A DNA stretch of 64,000 nucleotides, taken from Sinonovacula constricta (taxonomy: Eukaryota; Mollusca; Bivalvia; Cardiida; Solecurtidae). Under the pieces are notes generated by a model, which was not told where the DNA came from, made no database searches, and saw only the letters and a program-made list of their open reading frames with translations. Shown in pieces: positions 10,995 through 22,010 of this stretch (position 1 is its first letter; the number at the start of each line of letters is the position of its first letter). The DNA lies in contig CM017564.1 of the NCBI GenBank assembly GCA_007844125.1, positions 12,187,608 to 12,251,607 on the forward strand. Direction: 5' to 3'. A program made the translations under genes and the position numbers.

Positions 10995-11202
10995 AGAGTG
11001 TAACCTAATCCGACAGCTCCCAGCAGGAACTCACTGCCTGATCCGACAGCTCCCAGCAGGAACTCACTGCCTGATCCGACAGCTCCCAGCAGGAGCTCAC
11101 TGCCTGATCCGACAGCTCCCAGCAGGAACTCACTGCCTGATCCGACAGCTCCCAGCAGGAACTCACTGCCTGATCCGACAGCTCCCAGCAGGAACTCACC
11201 AA
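10995..11202. repeat. 33-bp minisatellite (DR-G type)
   Basis: Six units with core GATCCGACAGCTCCCAGCAG plus GAACTCACTGCCT. The exit sequence (ATCTGCATCAGCACTATTTG) and the dispersed copy at 45380-45465 show it is the DR-G repeat amplified. The 11-codon unit keeps frames open on both strands. Confidence 0.92.
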
Positions 11203-11204
11203 TC

Positions 11205-12595
11205 TGCATCAGCACTATTTGCTATTGCCCGTCTAATCCCTGCTTTAAAGGCAATAGTAGTATGGCTATACAATGAGAAACATGCTACATTTTCTGACAA
11301 GTTTATTGATTATCCCAAGGCTGTTAGCCTGAAATGAGACACTTCTTCACTGAGGATGGTTCTAAGAAAAATATTTCCGTTGTGATGGAGAAAAGACAGG
11401 ATATTAATATGAACAATGTTGCAGAATGGAAGATTAGCTTTGAAGTTGTAACATCATGGTGTCTGTATGATTAGGATATACGTATAGCGACTTAAAGAAG
11501 TGGTAACAAATAGACGAGTGACGAGTAACTGTCCAGACAGTTAATTTGAATGGGCTTCACAAAAGGGCCCATAAATCCTAAATTAGTTGCCGACAGAGTA
11601 CAATAAAAACATATACAATGCTGCCTTCACTGTGATAGCAAGGTGTGAACAATTGATACCAAATCACACACGTTCATGACATTGGACGACAAGTCATTTA
11701 ACTAACTATAGGACAGAGTGAGGGTTTTTTTTTGTGGCTCATTTTGAAGACCGATATATGGTCGTGTTCCTAATTGCAAAAAAGTATGGGTTTTTCCCCA
11801 AATTTCAAGTACGAAATTCCCAATTCAAAGCAAGAAAAATAATGAAATTCTCACCCCTAGACTATTTGATTGAGAAATAGATAGTGCTTTATAAAAGACT
11901 GAAATATGAAAAGATATGAATGCACCAAATATTTGAGTGTTTTTTGTGTTTTTTTGGGGTTATATTTTATAAATATATGTAACACAGTTTGAGTTTTGTC
12001 TTCAACATGAAAAATCCCAATTCTGGAGATCAGATCATGATCCCAAATTGCTGAGAAAAAAACACCCTGGGATATGTCAAATGAAATACTATACAGTAAA
12101 TGTATTTTGTTTGATGACTGATTAAAATCTGAAATTCTTTCAAATTTGTTTACGATTATAATGCCATAAAGATGTAAATAAGATTTTTTTTTCTAATTTT
12201 TCATTAAGCCCAATGGGAAAAAAATCAGACATTAACTGCACCCTATGTGTTTGTTGTTGTTTTTTACAGAGATTAAGAAAAGAAAAGCAATAAAAAATAG
12301 TGTTAAAGATAAAAAATGCTCTATGAAAAAACAAACACACAAATCATTTTGTAAAAAGTAGCAACGCTGTATTATGTGTTTTTTGTCTTTTATTATAGAA
12401 AAACAAACAAAAAATCCTTGAAGAAGACAAATCCAGGCTTTGTATGAGAAGAAGCAGAGCAGTGTTTTTGGTGTGGCTAGTGTTTTGGGCTATCTTGCCA
12501 CATGCAATAGCCAACCTGTATATTATCCATTAGATAGGACCTACTACAGTGGGGAGACATAAACCAGATGTTTTACAGAGATATACAGAAGTATT
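11205..12595. other. No gene seen
   Basis: AT-rich sequence with several T and A runs. A short SINE-1-like scrap (GCTGCCTTCACTGTGATAGC) is at about 11620-11645. Confidence 0.5.
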
Positions 12596-12598
12596 TCT

Positions 12599-13112
12599 GT
12601 GCAAAAACTGTGGTATAACCCGCTGGTATGACCCAGTGGTATGACCCACTGGTATAATACACTGGAATAACTAACTGGTATAACCCACTGGTATAACCCA
12701 CAGTTACAACCCACTGGTATAACCCACTGGTACAACCCACTGGTATAACCAACTGGTACAACCCACTGGTACAACCCACTGGTACAACCCACTGGTACAA
12801 CCCACTGGTACAACCCACAGGTACAACCAACTGGTATAACCCACTGGTACAACCCACTGGTATAACCCACTGGTATAACCCGCTGGTATGACCCAGTGGT
12901 ATGACCCACTGGTATAATACACTGGAATAACTAACTGGTATAACCCACTGGTATAACCAACTGGTACAACCCACTGGCACAACCCACTGGTATAACCTAC
13001 AGGTATAACCCATGGGTACAACCAACTAGTATAACCCACTGGTATAACCCACTGGTATAACCTACAGGTTTAACCCACTGGTACAACCAACTGGTATTAC
13101 CCACTGGTATAA
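12599..13112. repeat. 13-bp minisatellite
   Basis: About forty units of ACCCACTGGTATA or ACCCACTGGTACA. Thirteen is not a multiple of three, so each minus-strand frame reads the same 13-residue Gly-Tyr-Thr-Ser-Gly-Leu-Tyr-Gln pattern. That is why three overlapping ORFs (12544-13039) appear. A block including GGTATGACCCAGTGGTATGA is duplicated at 12627 and 12884. Confidence 0.95.
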
Positions 13113-13127
13113 CTGCTTGCTTCAGCT

Positions 13128-13546
13128 GAAGCAGATATATCTGACCTCTGTTTGGGATATTTGTCCATTATTTCAGTAGAAAAATGTCATCTTTTAGTCT
13201 AAGCTTAGACGACTTTTAACAGTATCTCAATTTAAGAGCAGGTTTTTCAAATCTAAACATTGATTGGGATTCCTGCCGAAAATAGACATCGACATCACAG
13301 CGGGTGACATGGATGAGCTAAAATATAAGTGGTCACATTGTTTTCTTAGTTTAAAAATAGCTAACTGTGCAGCGTGGCTCAGATAGGAAATATGTGTTTG
13401 AAATGCAGACTGTGATGTTATGGTTCACTTTTCAGACAGGTGGAGGACATCAATAAACAGCATTTTGTGAGATCTGTTCAGGTAACAATGGTTTATTAAG
13501 ATGACAATATTTCTGTTCCAATTTGTGAGATACCTACCACCTTTAA
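13128..13546 (+). mobile_element. MITE-A, left end lost
   Basis: Starts at TATATCTGACCTCTGTTTGG, immediately after the 13-bp array, and runs to the right terminus ending CCACCTTTAA. Long-form copy. Confidence 0.85.
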
Positions 13547-13959
13547 CTCGTATACAAAAACCAGATTTCTGTTTACTACATCACACTCTGACAGCTCATT
13601 TATCTTCATCATGTATACAAAATGTGATAATGAATTACGTAAACTAAGTTCACTCAAAACCTTACTGATTACGATGACATTGGATAACTTGTTTTGGTTT
13701 TCATTTACAATTTCTACTGATCTTCCCGAACCAACAGTCATATAGTATTGTACACATGGTCTTCTATTATCCTATGGATATAGCAGATCTTTTACTCTTC
13801 TACAAATACCTTTTTTAATGTAATTGCAATCCTTATTTTTTATGCATATTTAACTATAAGTGACAATGAAATTGTATATAATTCATGATTTGGGCTTTAT
13901 ATAAGTACTAAAATAAAATTTGGTCCTATTCTGACGATACACGCACCTAGATATACTTT

Positions 13960-14590
13960 CTTTCTCTCACAATCACTCTCTTTATCTCCATCTCTTTCTC
14001 TTCCTCTCCTCTTTCTCTCTCTCCCTTCCTCCCGCCCCCAACACTCTCTTTCTCTCTCTCTCTGACAATACATGTAGCTAGATACACCATCTTTCTATCA
14101 CCATCACTCTCTTCTCTCTCTCCCTTCCTTTCCTCTTTCTCTCTCTCCCTATCTCCTGCCCACCCCCACCACCCCCTCTCTTTCTCTCTCACTCTCTCCC
14201 CTGCCTACCTCCCTCCCTCCCGTCTCCTGGTTCATCAATTCATCACACGCCTTTCCCTGCTCTCCTGCTGTCTCCTCCTCCCTCCCTATCTCTCCTCCCT
14301 GCCCTCTCTCTCCCTCCCCTCCCTCCCCGCCTCTCCCCGACTCCCCCCTCCCCCCCCGATCCCTCGCACGCGCTCCCGCACTCCCTCCGCCCCTCTCTCT
14401 CCCTCCTTCAAGCCCTACTATCTCGAGCTCAATCACCCTCTCCATCTCTCTCTCCCTCATTCCCTCTCTCTCCCTCAATCGCTCCCTCTCTCTCATTCCC
14501 TCCCTCCCTCTCTCTCCCTCATTCCCTCCCCCTCTCTCTCCCTCTCACCCTAATTCCCTCCCTCCCTCTCTCTCTCACACATTTTTTTCC
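13960..14590. repeat. Polypyrimidine CT-rich tract
   Basis: About 630 bp made almost wholly of C and T on the plus strand (CTCTCT, CCCTCCC), with a few mixed islands. The minus-strand ORFs rich in Arg/Glu/Gly are translations of GA repeats. Confidence 0.93.
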
Positions 14591-14792
14591 AGTTTACTCA
14601 CTCTCTCACACATTTGTTTACTCAATCAGGTGACAATATCTAACCGCAGCTTACAATCACTGTCTTGCTGCGTGTTTTGCATCTTACTAACAAGGATGTG
14701 CTAACAGATCTCAAGGAGATGGATCGCCTTATACTGCAATAGCTAACACCCTTTTCATGCTAGATTTGGACCCCGTATTCACCATCCAGTCT

Positions 14793-15100
14793 TTAAGGTG
14801 GTATCAAACAGTTTGTCTACATCTTAAATATATAACAATATCTGTAAATAAGAATGATTGGGATTCCTACAACGAATGATGTGGATGAACTAAAACATTA
14901 GTGGTCACATGATTTTCTTGGTTTAAAAATAGCCAACTGTGCAGTGTGGCTCAGATAGGAAATACATGTTTGTTATGAGAATTGTGGTGTTATGGTTCAC
15001 TGTCCAGATAGGTGTAGGACATCAATAAATGACATTTTGCGAGATCTGTTCAGATAACAATTCTTTACTATGATGTTTAATGAAAATATTTTTGGTCCAA
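14793..15100 (+). mobile_element. MITE-A, short form, right end lost
   Basis: Starts AAGGTGGTATCAAACAGTTT and jumps from AACAATATCTGTAAATAAG directly to GGGATTCC, the internal deletion that defines the short subfamily. It stops at TTTTTGGTCCAAG. Confidence 0.85.
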
Positions 15101-15328
15101 GTCATAACTTGAGACCAAGTCACAATTTTTATACCAACAAAAATAAGCTTATTTATGAATTTTCAATCTGATTTTATGCTCAAAGTAGCTAAGTTTAAGT
15201 GTCATGCAAAAATACACAGACTTGTAGCTAAATACATAATGAAGATAGTGTGGATTGAAATCCATGACTTGAGCAATTCTTAATAAAGAATGGTTGATGA
15301 ATAAAGGCCTTGGTTAAACCCCTTTGCT

Positions 15329-15390
15329 GGGGTTCGAACCCGGGGCCTTCCGTACCTGGAGCCGATGCCCTACTATTGTGCTAGCAGGTC
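15329..15390 (-). mobile_element. SINE-1 head fragment
   Basis: GGGGTTCGAACCCGGGGCC followed by CCTGGAGCCGATGCCCTAC and GCTAGCAGGTCC: the tRNA-like head alone. Confidence 0.75.
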
Positions 15391-15690
15391 CTGTAGAAAG
15401 GAGATTTTCCCAAAGTCTCGGGGGTTTTTTACGAAAGAACATACACATTAAAAGAAGAAACTGATAAGTAAAAAAAATTAGTTTAGCTTTGGACTACTTA
15501 CTGAATTAATTCTAAGCCAATAGCAGTGAAATTCTAACGAGTCTTTACAACTATCCATTTTACATCTACAGCCACATTCTGATGAAAGTACTTAATCATG
15601 CTATACAAATACTACACTTCCTTCTACGGCACAAAAATCCTACCAGTGGGTTATGAAATATTATTTTACAACCTGTTAAGCAGATATAAA

Positions 15691-15692
15691 GC

Positions 15693-15724
<32 letters not shown>

Positions 15725-15726
15725 AG
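15691..15726. repeat. (CAA)n microsatellite
   Basis: About twelve CAA triplets in AT-rich sequence without a gene (15391-15940). Confidence 0.9.
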
Positions 15727-15943
15727 CATAAGCCATCGTAATAGATCCACGCCAGCTTTCTCCGCTGCTCCACTGCTGGGACCTGTCTGATCTCGATCTC
15801 AACCTGTTTACTGGCAAAACTCTCACAAAATATTCAGTTATCATTGTATCTGGTAGTTAGTGCATGATTAAGAATGGGTAATTAGTGATAATTTATGAAG
15901 CACGTTAAGGATAATACTATGCATTACTATGCTATGTAAATTC

Positions 15944-16200
15944 TTAAAGGCGGTATATCCATTAGTTTGCCTATATCAAACACATATATATATAAAAAAT
16001 GTTCCCTTTAGGAGGAATTTGGGCAATAATTTCGACATAGATTCATACTGTAGTCTAAGCAATACCTCCATTGTTAAACGGTATAAACCATGAAAAAAAC
16101 ATAAAAACAAAATTGACCGAATGACCATATAAATAAGCATGATGGGGCTTTATGTTAAAACTTGATATTGATGCCACATCAAATTACCCGGATGATGAAA
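15944..16200 (+). mobile_element. MITE-A, left half
   Basis: TTAAAGGCGGTATATCC terminus, then decayed internal sequence to ACCCGGATGATGAAACTGAG. It is followed without a gap by a SINE-1 head scrap (16206-16230) and a DR-G scrap (16231-16290). Confidence 0.75.
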
Positions 16201-16318
16201 CTGAGTGCCTCCCATACCTGGAGCCGACAAACTAGATCCAGATTTGCAGTATTTATCTTATTTTGATCAATTACTGCTTAGCAGGCACTCATTAGTTTCT
16301 TTTTTTTTTTTAAAAATA

Positions 16319-16550
16319 CATTGCAGTGACCAATTGTGATCATTATAGTAAAACGTCCAGCTCTTTTGGTGGTGGAAGATCCCAGACACATGTCTGGGTA
16401 GAACCGCTGGGGCACCACCGCAAGTCAGCTGGAAGACTTTCTCACATTAAGTCCTTCGTCCCAAACGTGACTTGAACCCACGCGGTGAGAGGCTAAGCAG
16501 TCAGAGGAGTTACAAATCGTCGACTCTACCACTAAGCCACTGGCGCATCT
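16319..16550 (-). mobile_element. SINE-3, best copy
   Basis: Third tRNA-related family. Read on the minus strand: GCGCCAGTGGCTTAGTGGTA (A box), an unusually long insert holding TTGTAACTCCTC, the B-box-like GTGGGTTCAAGTCACG, then the body with the hallmark GTGGTTCTACCCAGACA-type stretch, ending in a T/A-rich tail. The long gap between the boxes is peculiar to this family. Confidence 0.82.
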
Positions 16551-16796
16551 CAGCAGGGCACTTGGCAGAATAGGAGTTGGATAGTTAAGTGGAAAAACAT
16601 CATTTGTATTATCGACTTGTTTTGTCAATGATTTTCAAAGGTGGGTAAAAACGACATGGTTAGTGATAGTAATGACAGACGAGAGAAATTTACTGTATAA
16701 ACTGCAGGAAATACAAATACCAGAAAAAAACATGTATTACAAGAATCTTGCGAATATTTTTTAGAGTCACTTGAGTACTGTTGTGTCCAATTTTTA

Positions 16797-17120
16797 TTTG
16801 TTTGCTTGTGTTGTGTTTATTGTTAATTGGGTTTATCATCCCTCCAACAGTATTTCAGTTATCTGGAGACAGTTTCCACTTGAAGCAGATATAGTGCTGC
16901 CTTTACTGTGTATAGTATGTTGTGAACACCTGGCATGATACCACACCCAGTCACATCATCCTTACACCGGGCCAACCAATTGTGGAAGTGCCCATATATC
17001 TGCTTGAGTGTTAGCAAGGGAGCTATGCAACTACTATCTTGGGTATGTCGCAGCCTGGGATTGAACCCTGGGCCTCCCGTACCTAAAGCTGACGCACTAC
17101 CAATTGTGCTACCAGGTCAG
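16797..17120 (-). mobile_element. SINE-1 copy, near full length
   Basis: Tail (ATTGGGTTTATCATCC) to head (GTGCTACCAGGTC) all present but diverged (for example GGGATTGAACCCTGGG at the B box). No flanking duplication spotted. Confidence 0.9.
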
Positions 17121-17180
17121 GTCATGCCTGTGTTTATCTGAAGATGCTATTCACCTTAATCAGCTCTAATTATTTAGTAA

Positions 17181-17315
17181 ACCCCTGGTGTAATACCACA
17201 CCCAGTCACATCATTCTGACACAGACTTGACCAGTCATAAGTAATTAATCTATACAACTTTTTTTTTTTACGACTTATTGTTATACATAGCCAGGGTTTG
17301 AACCTGGGGCCCAAT
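17181..17315 (-). mobile_element. SINE-1, decayed
   Basis: Pieces TACCACACCCAGTCACATCA and CCAGGGTTTGAACCTGGGGC remain in order, with a poly-T insertion between them. Confidence 0.6.
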
Positions 17316-17589
17316 GCTAATTTGACAGTACAATAATTGAGCAATACAGAGAGTATAAACAAGCTTGATAAAGAAACTTTGACATGGGCCTGTTTTTGTC
17401 TAGTGCTTTATCACCCTGTCCAATACCCAGAGCTCTACTCTACACACCTATTCATGCAATACCATACTTTACACTGATTCTCAGCCATCTACAAAAGGTG
17501 TATTATTCAGTAATGCTCCTGTCAGAGTAAAGGTGAATAAATCTGCCCCAAGGCGAGAAACATGTAAAGCCAGAGCAGTCACTGGTCAG

Positions 17590-18970
17590 CTTGTCTGATA
17601 AGGATCGGCTCGGGCTTTCGGATCAGTTTCTACTACATTACTGGCTGCTGAGATAGGAGCTGTCTGATCAGGATCTACACTACTGGCTGCTGAGAAAGGA
17701 GCTGTCTGATCAGGATCTACACTACTGGCTGCTGAGATAGGAATGGCTGCTGAGATAGGAGCTGTCTGATCAGGATCTACACTACTGGCTGCTGAGATAG
17801 GAGCTGTCTGATCCGGATCTACACTACTGGCTGCTGAGATAGGAGCTGTCTGATCAGGATCTACACTACTGGCTGCTGAGATAGGAGCTGTCTGATCCGG
17901 ATCTACACTACTGGCTGCTGAGATAGGAGCTGTCTGATCAGGATCTACACTACTGGCTGCTGAGATAGGAGCTGTCTGATCAGGATCTACACTACTGGCT
18001 GCTGAGATAGGAGCTGTCTGATCAGGATCTACACTACTGGCTGCTGAGATAGGAGCTGTCTGATCAGGATCTACACTACTGGCTGCTGAGATAGGAGCTG
18101 TCTGATCAGGATCTACACTACTGGCTGCTGAGATAAGAACTGTCTGATCAGGATCTACACTACAGGCTGCTGTGATTGCTGAGATAGGAGCTGTCTGATC
18201 AGGATCTACACTGCTGGCTGCTGAGATAAGAACTGTCTGATCAGGATCTACACTACTGGCTGCTGAGATAAAAACTGTCTGATCAGGATCTACACTACAG
18301 GCTGCTGTGATTGCTGAGATAGGAGCTGTCTGATCAGGATCTACACTACTGGCTGCTGAGATAGGAGCTGTATGATCAGGATCTACACTACTGGCTGCTG
18401 AGATAGGAGCTGTCTGATCAGGATCTACACTACTGGCTGCTGTGATTGCTGAGATAGGAGCTGTCTGATCAGGATCTACACTACTGGCTGCTGAGATAGG
18501 AGCTGTCTGATCAGGATCTACACTACTGGCTGCTGAGATAGGAGCTGTCTGATCAGGATCTACATTACTGGCTGCTGTGATTGCTGAGATAGGAGCTGTC
18601 TGATCAGGATCTACACTACTGGCTGCTGAGATAGGAGCTGTCTGATCAGGATCTACACTTCTGGCTGCTGAGATAGGAACTGTCTGATCAGGATCTACAC
18701 TACTGGCTGCTGGGATTGCTGAGATAGGAGCTGTTTGATCAGGATCTACACTACTGGCTGCTGGGATTGCTGAGATAGGAGCTGTTTGATCAGGATCTAC
18801 ACAACTGGCTGCTGGGATTGCTGAGATAGGAGCTGTTTGATCAGGATCTACACTACTGGCTGCTGGGATTGCTGAGATAGGAGCTGTTTGATCAGGATCT
18901 ACACTACTGGCTGCTGAGATAGGAGCTGGCTGATCAGGATCTACACTACTGGCTGCTGAGATAGGAACCA
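17590..18970. repeat. 42-bp minisatellite (DR-G), ~32 units
   Basis: Unit core CTGTCTGATCAGGATCTACA plus CTACTGGCTGCTGAGATAGGAG. Variants carry a 9-bp insertion (TGTGATTGC or TGGGATTGC), so all length changes are multiples of three. This makes a minus-strand frame of 461 codons (17586-18971) reading Val-Asp-Pro-Asp-Gln-Thr-Ala-Pro-Ile-Ser-Ala-Ala-Ser-Ser over and over. The same core occurs many times elsewhere as non-coding scraps, and no signal peptide or unique coding flank exists. I treat the ORF as a by-product of the repeat. Confidence 0.93.
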
Positions 18971-18984
18971 TCAGAATCAGCTCA

Positions 18985-19170
18985 AGATCTGCACGATTTG
19001 CTCCTGGGAAAGAAATCGTTTCTCTGCGGGCTCTCCATAATTTGCTCCTGAGATGGGGGCTAAGATGGGGGCTAAGATGGAGGCTATTACATCAGTATTT
19101 ACACTACTTGTTGCTAAGCCAGGAGCTGTCTGATCAGGGCTTACACTACTTGCTGCCTAGTCTCTCTCAA
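18985..19170. repeat. DR-G, diverged units
   Basis: Includes three GATGGGGGCTAA-like steps and GAGCTGTCTGATCAGGGCTT followed by ACACTACTTGCTG. Probably the ancestral, unamplified flank of the 42-bp array. 19171-19530 holds no gene. Confidence 0.7.
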
Positions 19171-19534
19171 CATGTCTAGAACTCAAAATGGCAAAATATT
19201 TCAATAGAGAAAAAAATAAATAGCCTTAGCTAAAAAAAACACACAACCTTTTATGTCAGATGGCTGAAAGTTGAAGACTATAAAAAATACCTGTGAGGGA
19301 GAAATTAATCACAAAAACAAGAAGAAAGGACAATTCAGGGGTCAACTTATAGGGTTAAATCTTATCTGGAAAAGCAAAAAAAGTAGAATCAGATCTTCAA
19401 GCTCCTGGTTGTTGTGATCTACACTATTTACTATGAAGTCTATATTTATAAAATGTCCGACTTATGCATGAAGCTGTTAGCATAATTACTAGCAATTTGT
19501 TATTTTGTTTTTAACAAGTGAAGATTTGTTTTTT

Positions 19535-19644
19535 GATATACATTGCAGGGTTCAGCTTCTTTTTTGTGTGTGGAGGCAGACTTCAAACAAATGCCTGGGT
19601 AGAACCAGCAGTGTACAGCAGGTCACCTGGAAGACCGTCCCACA
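19535..19644 (-). mobile_element. SINE-3 fragment interrupted by MITE-A
   Basis: Runs from the T-rich start through AATGCCTGGGTAGAACCAGC to CCCACATTAA. Intact SINE-3 continues CACATTAAGTCC here, so MITE-A appears to have inserted at this TTAA. Confidence 0.75.
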
Positions 19645-19895
19645 TTAAAGGTGGTATCAGAAGACAGTTTGCCTATATCGTATATATGTAACAATATCAG
19701 ACCTTTGTTTGGGGTATTGATGCATAATTTCTGCAGAAAAAAATATATCAAATTAGTTTTAAACTTTGAAGATTTTTAATTTCTCAATTTTAGGGCAGTA
19801 AAAATCGTTAATTAAGACTTCAATTTTCATTCTTTTCAAATCTATAAATAAGCACGTGTGGGATTCCTGCTAAAAATAGACATCGATGTCACAAC
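19645..19895 (+). mobile_element. MITE-A, left part
   Basis: Starts AAGGTGGTATCAGAAGACAG at the TTAA inside SINE-3 and stops after AAATAGACATCGATGTCACA. The right half is missing. Confidence 0.82.
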
Positions 19896-20020
19896 GTCGA
19901 CTTAAAGGTAACAAGGCATATTTCTACAGAATGTAGCAAAAATAGCACAAACTGGTGAGACAGCTGTCTGATCGGGATCTAAACATGACACCCACACCAG
20001 CTCCATATTGTGCTTTACAT

Positions 20021-21060
20021 TTTAAAGGTGGTAACTGACAGTTTGTCAATATCGAATTCATGTAACAATCCTCTATCAAATTCATGTAATAATCCTATAT
20101 CAAATTAATGTAACAATCCTCTATCAAATTCATGAAACAATCCTCTATCAAATTCATGTAATAATCCTATATCAAAATTCATGTAACAATCCTCTATCAA
20201 ATTAATGTAACAATCCTCAATCCTATATCAAATTCATGTAACAACCCTCTATCAAATTCATGTAACAATCCTCTATCAAATTAATGAAACAATCCTCTAT
20301 CAAATTCACGTAACAATCCTCTATCAAATTCACGTAACAAGTAACAATCCTATATCAAATTCATGTAACAATCCTCTATCAATTTCATGTAACAATCCTT
20401 TATCAAATTCATGTAACAATACTCTATCAAATTCATGTAACAATCCTAGTAACAATCCTCTATCAAATTCATGTAACAATCCTATATCAAGTTAATGTAA
20501 CAATCCTCTATCAAATAAAAGTAACAATCCTCTATCAAATTCATGTAACAATCCTCTATCAAATCCATGTAACAATCCTCTATCAAATTCATGTAACAAT
20601 CCTCTATCAAATTCATGTAACAATCCTCTATCAAATTCATGTAACAATACCTTACAATTGCTTTGGGAAATAAGGGCATAATTTCTGCATTAGCTCATAC
20701 TTTAGTATAAGTAAAAACAGTTTTGAACACTGCTTACATTGTTAGACAGTATCACAATAAAAACACTAAAAACTCAATCATTCCAAATCTATAAATAAGC
20801 AAGCTTATGATCTCTGCTAAAAATAGATACCAACTTCAGGGCGGATTACCCAGATGATGATTAACGTAATCTCAAAAGTGGGTTGTCATGTGGTTTTGCC
20901 AGTTGCAGCCTGGCTCAGATAGAAAATATCTGTTTATAATGAGGATTGGGGATATATGTTTCAATTTTCACACTGATCTAGGGTATCAATGAATGGCATT
21001 TTGCGAGATCTTTTCAGGTAACAATGATTTATTTGATTATTCGAGGAAAAACTATGTTGT
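20021..21060 (+). mobile_element. MITE-A expanded by an internal array
   Basis: Left terminus TTTTAAAGGTGGTAACTGAC; after TGTCAATATCGAATTCATG the sequence becomes the array of 20050-20650. It then resumes with the expected MITE-A interior (TTGCTTTGGGAAATAAGGGC, GCTAAAAATAGATACC, GCCTGGCTCAGATAG) to a damaged right end at about 21060, fused to another MITE-A. Confidence 0.87.
20050..20650. repeat. 24-bp array born inside MITE-A
   Basis: About 25 units of TATCAAATTCATGTAACAAT plus CCTC. Every other long MITE-A copy has one such segment (for example TATCTAACATTTGTAACAAT at 7291), so the unit is the element's own subterminal sequence repeated. Confidence 0.93.
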
Positions 21061-21064
21061 TCAA

Positions 21065-21445
21065 AAAGTTGGTAACAGTTTGTCTACATATATTAAGAGT
21101 ATCTGTAAATAAGAATGCCTGGGATTCCTGCTAAAAATAGACATCTTCGTCACAGCGGATGACGTGCGTAACTCCAAAATTAGTGGTCACATGGTTTTCT
21201 TGGATTAAAAATAGCTAACTGTGCAGCGTGGGTGAGAAAGGAAATACATGTTTGTAATGACAATTGTGGCATTATGGTTCACTTTTCCGGCAGGTGTAGG
21301 ACATCAATAAACAGCATTTTACTAGATCTGTTCATACATAAAACAATGGTTTAACAGCATTTTACTAGATCTGTTCATATTACAATGGTTTACTAAGCTG
21401 TATAATGAAAATATTGTAGTTCCAAACTGTTGGAAACCACCTTTA
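21065..21445 (+). mobile_element. MITE-A, short form
   Basis: Begins GTAACAGTTTGTCTAC (terminus partly lost at the fusion) and ends CAAACTGTTGGAAACCACCT. It has a local duplication of about 45 bp around ACTAGATCTGTTCATA. Confidence 0.85.
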
Positions 21446-21799
21446 CATCAGGGTCTAAATGTTAAGATGGTTGGTTAATGGGAGGGCACATTGCTTGAAT
21501 TGCACCAAAGGTCAGTCAAATAATAATACTGACCGGTCAAACACTTCTGCTTCTCCTCCAAGTGAGGTCACTGACTGATCACGAGGGCTGAATAACACAG
21601 AGACTGGACACAAATCTCACACTCAGACACTTGAAATGAAGACTGACGATTGTATAAAATTCACTAGGAAATTAGACACTTCACCATATTGAAGATCTGT
21701 TTTAAATTGTATAAATTCACTAGGATTTCACACACTAAACCAGTAAATCCAAGATAATTTTATAATTTTAAAACTCACAAGGAATCATTTAACCAATCT

Positions 21800-22010
21800 G
21801 ACAACGACTGGTTAAACACACACTTAACCAGTCTAACTATTACTGGTTAAACACACACTTAACCAGTCTGACAACTGGTTAAACACACACTTAACCAGTC
21901 TGACAACTGGTTAAACACACACTTAACCAGTCTGACTATTACTGGTTAAACACACACTTAACCAGTCTGACAATTACTGGTTAAACACACTTAACCAGTA
22001 AAAGAAAACT
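21800..22010. repeat. Palindromic ~34-bp tandem repeat
   Basis: Units of CTTAACCAGTCTGACAACTG followed by GTTAAACACACA. Each unit contains AACCAGT and its complement ACTGGTT, so it can fold as a hairpin. AACCAGT motifs continue at lower density to about 22470. Confidence 0.88.

Noticed and set aside
12544..13039. Three overlapping Gly/Tyr/Val-rich minus-strand ORFs
   Set aside because: A 13-bp repeat gives the same peptide in each frame; no gene.
13947..14496. Arg/Glu/Gly-rich ORFs on the minus strand
   Set aside because: Translations of GA-rich low-complexity DNA.
17586..18971. A 461-residue repetitive protein on the minus strand
   Set aside because: It is entirely a translation of the 42-bp DR-G minisatellite; the same sequence occurs as non-coding scraps elsewhere and there is no unique coding flank. 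Kept only as a finding to test.
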